This document shows positions 55,293 through 64,000 of a DNA stretch of 64,000 nt, one piece after another. Source of the DNA: Bibersteinia trehalosi. GTDB taxonomy: Bacteria > Pseudomonadota > Gammaproteobacteria > Enterobacterales > Pasteurellaceae. Both the position numbers and the translations under genes were made by a program. Below the pieces are notes generated by a model. It was not told the origin of the DNA and ran no database searches. It saw only the letters and a program-made list of their open reading frames with translations. The stretch spans positions 1 through 64,000 of the forward strand of contig NZ_SMAM01000005.1 in the NCBI RefSeq assembly GCF_004346205.1, given 5' to 3'. Numbering within the stretch: position 1 is the stretch's first letter; each line of letters begins with the position of its first letter.

Positions 55293-56141
55293 ATGCAATT
55301 AACCATTCAACTTTCTCAATACCGCTTAATTGAAATTAACGGTGTTGATGCACAAAAATATCTACAAGGGCAACTGACTTGCGATGTGGCAAAATTAGCT
55401 GATGGCAGTCAAACTCTCGCGGCTCATTGCGATCCCAAAGGAAAAATGAGTGCTTTGTTCCGTTTATATAAAGCAAGTAGTGAGCATTTTTTTGCTATTA
55501 TCGCTAAAGATCTCTTGCCTGAGGCGCTGGATCAATTAAAAAAATATGCCGTTTTCTCAAAAGTAAGTTTTAGCGAATTAGATACGCCAATTTATGGCAC
55601 GACAAGCGGTGAAATTTTTGCAAAATTTTGCCAAGAAACAACCGCTTGTACGTTGGAAACCGAGCCAAGACGTTATTTAATTTGGGGCGAAGACTTAACT
55701 ATAGATACCAACGCAGAACCTTCGGCATGGGATTTATTGGATATTCAACAAGGCATTCCTCTGCTTTATAAAGCCAACCAATTTGAGCTGATTCCACAGG
55801 CAACCAATCTGCAAATGTTAGATCAAGCTATCTCTTTTACCAAAGGCTGCTATATTGGGCAGGAAACGGTCGCAAGAGCAAAATATCGTGGAGCAAACAA
55901 GCGAGCGATGTTTACCCTTGTAGGCGAGAATCCAAGCATATTGCCGGAAATCGGGGGGGCAATTGAAATGCAGCTGGGCGAAAATTGGCGTGCCACAGGG
56001 ACAATTTTAAGTTTTGTCGTGGCGGAAAATAAATTGTGGCTACAAGTTGTGTTAAATCGTGAGCTGGAAGCAGACAGCCAATTCCGTTTAGGCGAAACCC
56101 ATCTTTGCATTTATCCGCTCCCTTATGAGGTTGAAGCGTAA
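55293..56141 (+). CDS. ygfZ: tRNA-modifying protein YgfZ
   Basis: Folate-binding protein needed for the activity of some Fe-S enzymes such as MiaB. The diagnostic KGCYIGQE is at 184-191 with the key C186. I choose ATG 55293 because the protein then starts [20 protein letters not shown], the normal family start, and AGAGAAAA precedes it; an in-frame start at 55233 would add 20 poorly conserved residues. 282 residues. It contains an inverted pair of uptake sequences (55602 and 55641). Stop overlaps the rnhB start. Confidence 0.92.
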   Translation: MQLTIQLSQYRLIEINGVDAQKYLQGQLTCDVAKLADGSQTLAAHCDPKGKMSALFRLYKASSEHFFAIIAKDLLPEALDQLKKYAVFSKVSFSELDTPIYGTTSGEIFAKFCQETTACTLETEPRRYLIWGEDLTIDTNAEPSAWDLLDIQQGIPLLYKANQFELIPQATNLQMLDQAISFTKGCYIGQETVARAKYRGANKRAMFTLVGENPSILPEIGGAIEMQLGENWRATGTILSFVVAENKLWLQVVLNRELEADSQFRLGETHLCIYPLPYEVEA

Positions 56142-56725
56142 TGGCAGAATTTCAATATCCTCTTGCCAATCTGATTGCGGGTGTCGATGAAGTCGGGCGA
56201 GGGCCTTTGGTTGGTGCGGTGGTGACTGCCGCTGTCATTTTAGACCCGAATAATCCGATTGAAGGCTTAGCAGATTCAAAAAAACTTTCAGAAAAACGCC
56301 GACTTGTTCTTGCTGAGGAAATTAAAGTAAAGGCATTGGCTTGGTCGCTCGGACGTGCAGAAGTAGAAGAAATTGATGAACTCAATATTCTGCATGCCAC
56401 CATGTTGGCAATGCAACGAGCGGTGGCAGGTTTAAGTATTCAGCCTGATTTTGTTTTAGTCGATGGTAATCGTATTCCCCAATTACCAATGCCTGCTCAA
56501 GCGGTTGTGAAAGGCGATAGTCTCGTCGCAGAGATTAGTGCCGCCTCGATCCTTGCGAAAGTCTCACGTGATCAAGAGATGTTAGCACTGGATCAACAGT
56601 ATCCTGAATACGGTTTTGCTAAACATAAAGGCTATCCAACCAAACTACATTTTGAAATGTTAGAACAATTTGGGGTTACCCCATTTCATCGTAAAAGTTT
56701 TGCACCTGTAGCAAAAAGATTATGA
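56141..56725 (+). CDS. rnhB: Ribonuclease HII
   Basis: Removes RNA from RNA-DNA hybrids and single ribonucleotides from [16 protein letters not shown] (14-26) gives catalytic D16 and E17; [32 protein letters not shown] and HKGYPTK follow. Length 194. Coupled to ygfZ and pqiA by overlapping start and stop codons. Confidence 0.97.
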   Translation: MAEFQYPLANLIAGVDEVGRGPLVGAVVTAAVILDPNNPIEGLADSKKLSEKRRLVLAEEIKVKALAWSLGRAEVEEIDELNILHATMLAMQRAVAGLSIQPDFVLVDGNRIPQLPMPAQAVVKGDSLVAEISAASILAKVSRDQEMLALDQQYPEYGFAKHKGYPTKLHFEMLEQFGVTPFHRKSFAPVAKRL

Positions 56726-57969
56726 AAAAGGAAGAATTTTACCTGCAACGCTGTGGCGAGTGCGATAGCATTGTGCAAATTAAGAAATCTTTAACACTGC
56801 AACACGCTTGTTGCCCAAATTGTGGCGATATATTGCAGGCAGGTGAGCGTTGGTCATTAAAACGCTGTGCGATTATTGCCATGGCAATTTTGATCCTATT
56901 ACCATTTGCTTTAATGTTACCCTTAATGAACATTGACTTACTCGGCATCAAAATTTATGCCTCGGTCTGGGGGGGAACGTGGAAAATGGCGACTGCAGGT
57001 TTCCAATATACGGCATTTATGATTCTCTTTTGTGCGATTATTATGCCTATTTCCTTTGCCAGTCTGGTCGTGCTTATTTGGGTACAACGGCTTATTGGGC
57101 AACGCCCTCGTTATACCCTGCTGCTACTCACCAAATCAAAACCGTGGGTAATGCTAGATGTTTATCTTGTTGGACTTGCGGTTGCAGCTTATAAAGTGCG
57201 TGAATATGCCACGTTAGAATTTGATATTCACATTATTGCGTTTATTTTTACCGCTCTCTTAACGACGCTGCTTTTCATTAAAATCGATCCACAACGCTGG
57301 TGGGCTGATTTTTATCCCGAATATCACTCACTTCCCCATGATCACAACGGGCGAGTAAGCTTATGTCCAGAGTGTGAATATAGCTTTGATGAAACCATTG
57401 TTGATAAAAAAGGGCATCAGCGTTGCCCTCGCTGTGAAAGCAATTTAGATATTAGCGATAACATTAAATTACAGCGCGTATGGGCAACATTAATCGCAGG
57501 TGCAATTATGATGATTCCTGCCAACATTTTTCCAATTTCATCGGTAGAATTGGCAGGTGTAGAGTCTGCTGATACCTTAATGAGCGGCGTGATGACTTTT
57601 TTATCGATGGGGAGTTATGCGGTTGCAGCTATCGTGTTTATTGCCAGTATTGCGGTACCCTTTAGCAAAATCGCTGTCATTTTCTATTTATTATTAGCGA
57701 TTCACTATCGTTGGAAGCATCCTATACATTGGCAGATGAAATTACTTCACTATGTGCATTTTGTCGGGCGTTGGTCGATGCTTGATTTATTTGTGTTAGC
57801 CTTAATGATGTCGTTAGTTGAACGTGGACAAATTATTAGTTTTTCTGTAGGAGAGGCGGCATTCTATTTCGGTGCAGCCGTTTTCTTAACCATGATTTCA
57901 TCAAGTTATCTTGATGCGAGAATGTTATGGCGGATTCATCGTGAGAATCAATCCCATACAAGCGGCTAA
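56722..57969 (+). CDS. pqiA: Paraquat-inducible protein A
   Basis: A 415-residue inner-membrane protein of the PqiA/LetA family, part of lipid-transport systems with MCE proteins. Two halves each open with a zinc-ribbon (CGECD and CPNCG; CPECEY and CPRCES at about 212-232) and are followed by four membrane helices. The partner MCE gene (pqiB) is not next to it, which is unusual. It starts by overlapping rnhB by four bases and ends at an uptake-like sequence. Confidence 0.9.
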   Translation: MKKEEFYLQRCGECDSIVQIKKSLTLQHACCPNCGDILQAGERWSLKRCAIIAMAILILLPFALMLPLMNIDLLGIKIYASVWGGTWKMATAGFQYTAFMILFCAIIMPISFASLVVLIWVQRLIGQRPRYTLLLLTKSKPWVMLDVYLVGLAVAAYKVREYATLEFDIHIIAFIFTALLTTLLFIKIDPQRWWADFYPEYHSLPHDHNGRVSLCPECEYSFDETIVDKKGHQRCPRCESNLDISDNIKLQRVWATLIAGAIMMIPANIFPISSVELAGVESADTLMSGVMTFLSMGSYAVAAIVFIASIAVPFSKIAVIFYLLLAIHYRWKHPIHWQMKLLHYVHFVGRWSMLDLFVLALMMSLVERGQIISFSVGEAAFYFGAAVFLTMISSSYLDARMLWRIHRENQSHTSG

Positions 57970-58033
57970 ATTTGAACAAAATTGTGCAAAGGTTTATACT
58001 TTTGCCCGAAATAACAAAAACAGGAGCATAATT

Positions 58034-58534
58034 ATGCGTGTTGATACTTCAGAGCTTTGCGATATTTATTCTGATCAAGTGGATGTTGTCGAACCCATTT
58101 TTTCTAGCTTTGGTGGCGTATCTTCTTTCTTTGGTAAAATCACAACCGTAAAATGTTTCGAAAGTAACGGCTTAATTGCAGAAGTACTCGAAGAAAATGG
58201 TGAAGGGCGTGTTCTGCTTGTTGATGGCGGTGGTGCTGTTCGCCGTGCATTAATTGATGCAGAGCTGGCTCAACTTGCCGTAGATAATGGTTGGGCGGGT
58301 ATTATTGTAAATGGTGCTGTGCGACAATTAGATGTTCTGGAAACCCTAGATATTGGTATTCAGGCATTAGCTCCAATTCCTGTAGGTGCAGAGGATGATA
58401 CTCATGGTGAAGTTGATACACCTGTTAATTTTGGTGGCGTAACATTTTTACCAGAAGATTATGTTTATGCAGATTTAACTGGGATTATCCTTTCACCAGA
58501 ATTGCTCGATCCCGTAGAAACAGAAACAGAATAA
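58034..58534 (+). CDS. rraA: Ribonuclease E activity regulator RraA
   Basis: Binds RNase E and lowers RNA decay. I choose ATG 58034, with CAGGAG seven bases upstream; the in-frame upstream start would run into pqiA. 166 residues: [23 protein letters not shown] at the start, [20 protein letters not shown] and [14 protein letters not shown] are family motifs. A strong terminator follows. Confidence 0.94.
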   Translation: MRVDTSELCDIYSDQVDVVEPIFSSFGGVSSFFGKITTVKCFESNGLIAEVLEENGEGRVLLVDGGGAVRRALIDAELAQLAVDNGWAGIIVNGAVRQLDVLETLDIGIQALAPIPVGAEDDTHGEVDTPVNFGGVTFLPEDYVYADLTGIILSPELLDPVETETE

Positions 58535-58543
58535 CCTAAAATT

Positions 58544-58576
58544 AAGGCACTTTAGGATACCACTAAAGTGCCTTTT
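58544..58576 (+). terminator. rraA terminator
   Basis: AAGGCACTTTAG (58544-58555) and CTAAAGTGCCTT (58562-58573), seven-base loop, then T. Also close to the converging tehB end. Confidence 0.9.
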
Positions 58577-58581
58577 CTCTA

Positions 58582-59445
58582 TTATGCAAGCTTCTTAGCT
58601 AGCATTGTCGCAAATTTCATTTTAATTCGATTGCCGTTTGCATCAGTTTTATGCAGCTCACCTAAATTTTCATTATATTTTACCAATTCCCAGCCTTGAT
58701 AATAATTAGCCAGCTCCCCTTCTGCGAAAGTAAATGAGAATGGCATCGGGCAAGGATACGCCGCTGTATTCATCGCACAAACAATCAGATTATAACCACC
58801 AACTTTGGTATTTTGCTGCATATTTTGGATAATTGCAGGAATACGAGAACGTTCTAAAAACATCATTACTACGGTCGAAACGATCAAATCAAACTCGCCT
58901 TGAATATCCGCCTGATTAATATCGTACACCGCAGTTTGTAACTGGGTTAATTGCTCTTTTTCAATAATCATATCCAAAAAGTGAACACTTTCTGCATTAT
59001 GATCAACCGCTTGCACATCGAAACCACGTAAATTTAAATAGAGCGCATTCCGCCCACGCCCACAGCCTAGATCTAACGCTTTCCCCCCTTGAATATAATT
59101 GAGCGCATGTAAAACTTCAGAATGAGTTGTCGTTAAGTTATATTTTTTCGCATAATAATCTTCCGGTCTGCAATAAAATGCTAGCTGACATTCTAAATCA
59201 TCTGATAGCGCTTCAACATTATGCCAAACTTGAGGTTCAACAAAGGGAGGTTGATGCTCAACATCAAATACCGCTTCGCTAAGAACTTCACCACTTTCTG
59301 TCCGCTCATAATATTTTAGTGCGCCTTTATGAATGGTTAATTTTGCCCAAGTTCCCACTTTAGTATTATGTTGTTCTTGAAACATTTGTGGCAAAGTTGC
59401 TTTTGTCCAAACGGGCATTTGTTTGTAGCAAATAAGATTTTCCAT
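58582..59445 (-). CDS. tehB: SAM-dependent methyltransferase TehB
   Basis: Tellurite-resistance methyltransferase. I choose ATG 59445, preceded by AGGAAT, giving 287 residues, the long form seen in H. influenzae (an extra N-terminal domain of about 80 residues before the methyltransferase). The SAM motif is ALDLGCGRGRNALYL; FDLIVSTVVMMFLE follows. It stands apart from the TehA-like transporter at 45.2 kb. Confidence 0.92.
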   Translation of the reverse strand: MENLICYKQMPVWTKATLPQMFQEQHNTKVGTWAKLTIHKGALKYYERTESGEVLSEAVFDVEHQPPFVEPQVWHNVEALSDDLECQLAFYCRPEDYYAKKYNLTTTHSEVLHALNYIQGGKALDLGCGRGRNALYLNLRGFDVQAVDHNAESVHFLDMIIEKEQLTQLQTAVYDINQADIQGEFDLIVSTVVMMFLERSRIPAIIQNMQQNTKVGGYNLIVCAMNTAAYPCPMPFSFTFAEGELANYYQGWELVKYNENLGELHKTDANGNRIKMKFATMLAKKLA

Positions 59446-59510
59446 TTTTATTCCTAATAGTTGAGTAAAAAAGTAGGATAATTCTAGCGCTCTGGAAAAT
59501 TCTGCCAATA

Positions 59511-59535
59511 AAAAACCGATCAAAAGATCGGCTTT
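59511..59535 (-). terminator. Terminator after the flavin reductase gene
   Basis: AAAACCGATC, loop AAAA, GATCGGCTTTT (about 59511-59535). A-rich sequence to the left gives a T run on the minus strand. Confidence 0.8.
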
Positions 59536-59556
59536 TTGTCACTCGGTTGATATTCA

Positions 59557-60021
59557 TCAAATTTCTAAGCATTTAAATTGACGAGCAAAATAGGTAAGCG
59601 CAGATTTTGGATTCACCTCAATATCATTTAACTCTACAATGAAAATAGAATGTGTCGCCACAGAATGAGTAGCAACAATTCTACCTGATAAATTAGCTAC
59701 CGCATCCTTGAGCTTAATATCATCTTTCCAAATATCCCAACTAAAGCGCTCTGCCATAGAACTACCTAACATAGCGGCAAAATGTTTAGCTAATTCTGCT
59801 TGCTCAGCTGCCAATACATTTATACAAACTTCGCCGTTTTCAATCAGTAAATCATGTAAATCACTATTTTTATTGATACAAAATAGCAATGTTGCAGGGC
59901 TATCACTGACCGATGTCACCGAAGAAACAGTAATCCCAATTTTTCCTGCTTTACCTTTACTGGTAACAATACTCACCGCAGCGGCCAAATGCGCCATTGC
60001 ATCTCGAAATTGCTGTTGCAT
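59557..60021 (-). CDS. Flavin reductase-like protein
   Basis: A 154-residue FMN-binding split-barrel protein of the flavin reductase family (HpaC type). FRDAMAHLAAAVSIVTS at the start, GITVSSVTSVSDSPATLLFCIN and NVLAAEQAELAKHFA are typical. It supplies reduced flavin to a partner monooxygenase in many bacteria; no such gene is adjacent, so its role is open. The start lies one base beyond the end of the DUF440 gene. Confidence 0.82.
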   Translation of the reverse strand: MQQQFRDAMAHLAAAVSIVTSKGKAGKIGITVSSVTSVSDSPATLLFCINKNSDLHDLLIENGEVCINVLAAEQAELAKHFAAMLGSSMAERFSWDIWKDDIKLKDAVANLSGRIVATHSVATHSIFIVELNDIEVNPKSALTYFARQFKCLEI

Positions 60022-60022
60022 A

Positions 60023-60346
60023 TTACTCCTTCCAAACTACGTGATATTCAGGATTTTCCTGATCGAGCGAAATGAGAAAACGAGCGAATACATCATCCAT
60101 GACATCTTGTTCATTCACCAAGCCAACCCAAATTTCAGCAAATGCTTCAGGATCGATTAGCACCCCTATTTCTTGATCCCAATCTTCACCAGTTTCCACC
60201 ATTTCTACCGCACCACGTTCTTCAAATTGCAGATTAAATAGTAAAATATCCGCAGGCTCAAGATTCTCTGGAGCCATCTCTAGAAAAATATCGTAAGCCG
60301 TATCAATTAAATGGTCAATTTGCTGTTCTGTTAATTGTTCACTCAT
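60023..60346 (-). CDS. DUF440 dsDNA-mimic protein (HI1450-like)
   Basis: A 107-residue, highly acidic protein of the DUF440 family. The H. influenzae member HI1450 has a surface that resembles double-stranded DNA and can bind HU-like proteins. The sequence has [13 protein letters not shown] and [22 protein letters not shown], the conserved core. It follows the purine permease and precedes the flavin reductase. Confidence 0.88.
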   Translation of the reverse strand: MSEQLTEQQIDHLIDTAYDIFLEMAPENLEPADILLFNLQFEERGAVEMVETGEDWDQEIGVLIDPEAFAEIWVGLVNEQDVMDDVFARFLISLDQENPEYHVVWKE

Positions 60347-60368
60347 TATTTCTCCTTCATAAACAAGA

Positions 60369-60424
60369 CAAGCGGTCTTTTTCCACTCAAAATTTGCAAA
60401 ATTTTAACAGAAAAAGACCGCTTG
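60369..60424. repeat. Paired uptake sequences, inverted
   Basis: CAAGCGGTCTTTTTC (60369-60383) and GAAAAAGACCGCTTG (60410-60424) are perfect arms with a 26-nt loop holding TTTGCAAA. No clean T run stands outside, so terminator function is less sure; it separates the permease from DUF440. Confidence 0.75.
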
Positions 60425-60465
60425 CTTAACTATTTATTCCCACGCGAGAAAACAGGGGGAATAGC

Positions 60466-61761
60466 CTAGCCAACCCAGACAAATTTAATCACAAATAAAA
60501 GTGAAACCACCGCAACCGCTGGATTAATTTCTTTCAGACGACCGGTGAAGGTTTTCATTACACAATAACTGATAAAGCCAAACGCAATTCCTTCTGTAAT
60601 TGAATACGTAAATGGCATCATTGCCGTAGTAATAAATGCTGGAGTGGCTTCAGTAAGATCATCCCACTGCACCTCAATTAAGCTTGATGCCATTAAAATA
60701 CCAACAAACACTAATGCCCCTGCGGTAGCATATGCAGGCACAACGCTAGCCAATGGCGAGAAGAAAATCGTTAATAAGAACAATACCCCCACAGTAATGG
60801 CTGTTAAGCCTGTACGACCTCCAACAGAAACACCTGAACCACTTTCGATATAAGTAGAAATTGCTGATGTTCCCATATAAGAACCCGCCATAGCGCTGAT
60901 ACTATCAACATACAGTGCCTGTTTCATTTTCGGGAATTTACCTTGTTTATCAGCGATACCGGCTTTATCTGTTACCGCAATCAATGTGCCGGATGAATCG
61001 AACAGGTTTACCAACATAAAGGAAAAAATAATTCCCAGCAGTGCTGTATCTAAAGCGCCAGCAATATCAACTTGCCCAACTACAGCATCAAGACTCGGAG
61101 GCGTAGAGATTACACCACTAAATTTCACATCTGGATCAAAAATGAGGGCTAATGTAGTTACAGCAACAATCGAAATTAAGACACCTGAATGTACGTTTTT
61201 CGCGGCTAATACCACTATAATAAAGAAACCTAAAATCCCCATTAATACTTTAGGATCATGCAGCTCTCCAAGCGCTACTAAAGTAGCAGGATTGGCAACC
61301 ACTAAGCCCATATTTTTAAAACCGATAAGTGCGATAAACAAACCGATACCAGCGCCAATCCCTACACGTAACCCTAATGGAATTGCCGACATAAACCAAT
61401 AACGTACTTGTAATACGGTTAAAATAAACAGCCCAACAGAACCCCAAAAAATGGTTCCCATGCCTACTTGCCAAGAGAACCCCAACTTTTGCACCACAAC
61501 GAAAGCAAAAAATGCATTCAAGCCCATCGCTGGCGCAAGCGCAATAGGTAGATTACTAAATAAGCCCATTGCAATCGTGCCAAATGCGGCAATTAAGCAG
61601 GTGGTCACGAATACGACTTGGGTATCCATACCTGCCACACCAAGAATAGAAGGATTAACGAAAACGATGTAAACCATCGTGAAGAAAGTGGTGATTCCCG
61701 CAATAATTTCGGTTTTCACATTTGTGCCTTTTTCGGAAAGGCGGAAGAGTTTTTCAAGCAT
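60466..61761 (-). CDS. NCS2 family purine permease
   Basis: A membrane protein of about 431 residues with 12 to 14 helices, of the AzgA/PbuG-like hypoxanthine/guanine/adenine branch of NCS2 carriers. MLEKLFRLSEKGTNVKTEIIAGITTFFTMVYIVFVNP at the start and FMLVNLFDSSGTLIAVTDKAG and TSAISTYIESGSGVSVGGRTG are diagnostic. I choose ATG 61761 over the TTG at 61773. Exact purine range is not clear from sequence. Confidence 0.9.
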   Translation of the reverse strand: MLEKLFRLSEKGTNVKTEIIAGITTFFTMVYIVFVNPSILGVAGMDTQVVFVTTCLIAAFGTIAMGLFSNLPIALAPAMGLNAFFAFVVVQKLGFSWQVGMGTIFWGSVGLFILTVLQVRYWFMSAIPLGLRVGIGAGIGLFIALIGFKNMGLVVANPATLVALGELHDPKVLMGILGFFIIVVLAAKNVHSGVLISIVAVTTLALIFDPDVKFSGVISTPPSLDAVVGQVDIAGALDTALLGIIFSFMLVNLFDSSGTLIAVTDKAGIADKQGKFPKMKQALYVDSISAMAGSYMGTSAISTYIESGSGVSVGGRTGLTAITVGVLFLLTIFFSPLASVVPAYATAGALVFVGILMASSLIEVQWDDLTEATPAFITTAMMPFTYSITEGIAFGFISYCVMKTFTGRLKEINPAVAVVSLLFVIKFVWVG

Positions 61762-61861
61762 TGAGATTTCCAAAGGTTGTTAAAAACCGCATTCTAGTGA
61801 AGCAAAAACCAAAAAGCAACCGTTTGCCAATGCAAGCGGTCAAAAAATTTAACAAATTTGC

Positions 61862-61894
61862 AAAAAAACCTGACTGCTTACACAGTCAGGTTTT
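61862..61894 (-). terminator. katG terminator
   Basis: AAAACCTGACTG (61865-61876) and CAGTCAGGTTTT (61883-61894), six-base loop, with a T run on the minus strand. It lies 24 bases past the katG stop. Confidence 0.9.
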
Positions 61895-61917
61895 CCTTTA
61901 TTTCGCTATTCGTTTAA

Positions 61918-64000
<2,083 letters not shown>

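Noticed and set aside
57911..58033. rraA extended into pqiA
   Set aside because: The extension overlaps the pqiA coding end and does not resemble RraA; ATG 58034 has CAGGAG at seven bases.

Overview
This 64 kb window is a chromosomal segment of a Pasteurellaceae bacterium. It carries many copies of the uptake signal core ACAAGCGGT (at least 16 perfect copies found by eye). That is the form used by the Actinobacillus pleuropneumoniae / Mannheimia / Bibersteinia branch, not the AAGTGCGGT form of Haemophilus influenzae. Gene content, AT-rich spacers, close gene packing and local gene orders (ribDE-ribBA-ribH, serB/ytjB, ung/grcA, lpxK-ycaR, yciO-rluB, mrcA/comABCDE) agree. I see no prophage, insertion sequence, integron or CRISPR array. 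The species cannot be named from this window alone.

Layout. 1-7.4 kb (minus strand): aroK-aroB-dam-dinB-lysO, then mrcA. 7.5-10.9 kb: comABCDE, divergent from mrcA, for type IV pilus-based DNA uptake. 10.9-16.3 kb: nusB-thiL-pgpA-LysE transporter-modF-putative TPR glycosyltransferase. 16.3-19.6 kb (minus): trehalose PTS genes treB-treC behind a promoter with CRP and TreR-like sites. 19.6-22 kb: an orphan Slam outer-membrane protein and a HAD phosphatase. 22-29.6 kb: comF, tatD-like, ycaR, lpxK, clpPX, a SufE/CsdE-like gene, an AEC transporter, pilW and pabA. 29.6-36.4 kb: rmuC, ung, grcA, rpsO, an Na+/H+ antiporter and ppiD. 36.4-40.5 kb: an FMN riboswitch and ribD-ribE-ribBA-ribH, whose spacers hold several palindromic repeats. 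40.5-42.3 kb: yecE-like and a DMT transporter. 42.5-46.5 kb: a six-gene sulfide/persulfide module. 46.6-51.2 kb: yciO, rluB, bioB, a FAD amine oxidoreductase and three tRNA genes. 51.3-64 kb: yajQ, serB, ytjB, infA, thrC, ygfZ, rnhB, pqiA, rraA, tehB, a flavin reductase, a DUF440 gene, a purine permease and katG, which runs off the right edge.

How the genes work together. Three separate loci (comABCDE, comF, pilW) belong to natural competence. Two of them, comF and pilW, have very good CRP-S (Sxy-dependent) sites about 60 bp upstream of plausible start points; the comA site is weaker. The most interesting locus is the sulfide module: a DUF2892 membrane protein, a sulfide:quinone oxidoreductase with a twin-arginine leader, a small membrane protein ending in CxxC, a rhodanese-DUF2892 fusion, a TDT-family transporter and an ArsR-family repressor with the Cys pair expected of persulfide sensors (BigR/SqrR type). 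Together they look like a self-regulated system that oxidises sulfide, moves sulfane sulfur and may export sulfite. The transporter's substrate is inference.

The DNA between genes is also informative. Transcription terminators here are often built from two inverted uptake sequences. A TTTTGCAAA-like element recurs downstream of the uptake core. The infA promoter places its -10 box inside the loop of the preceding gene's terminator. The rib operon spacers are the landing place of three families of short palindromic repeats.
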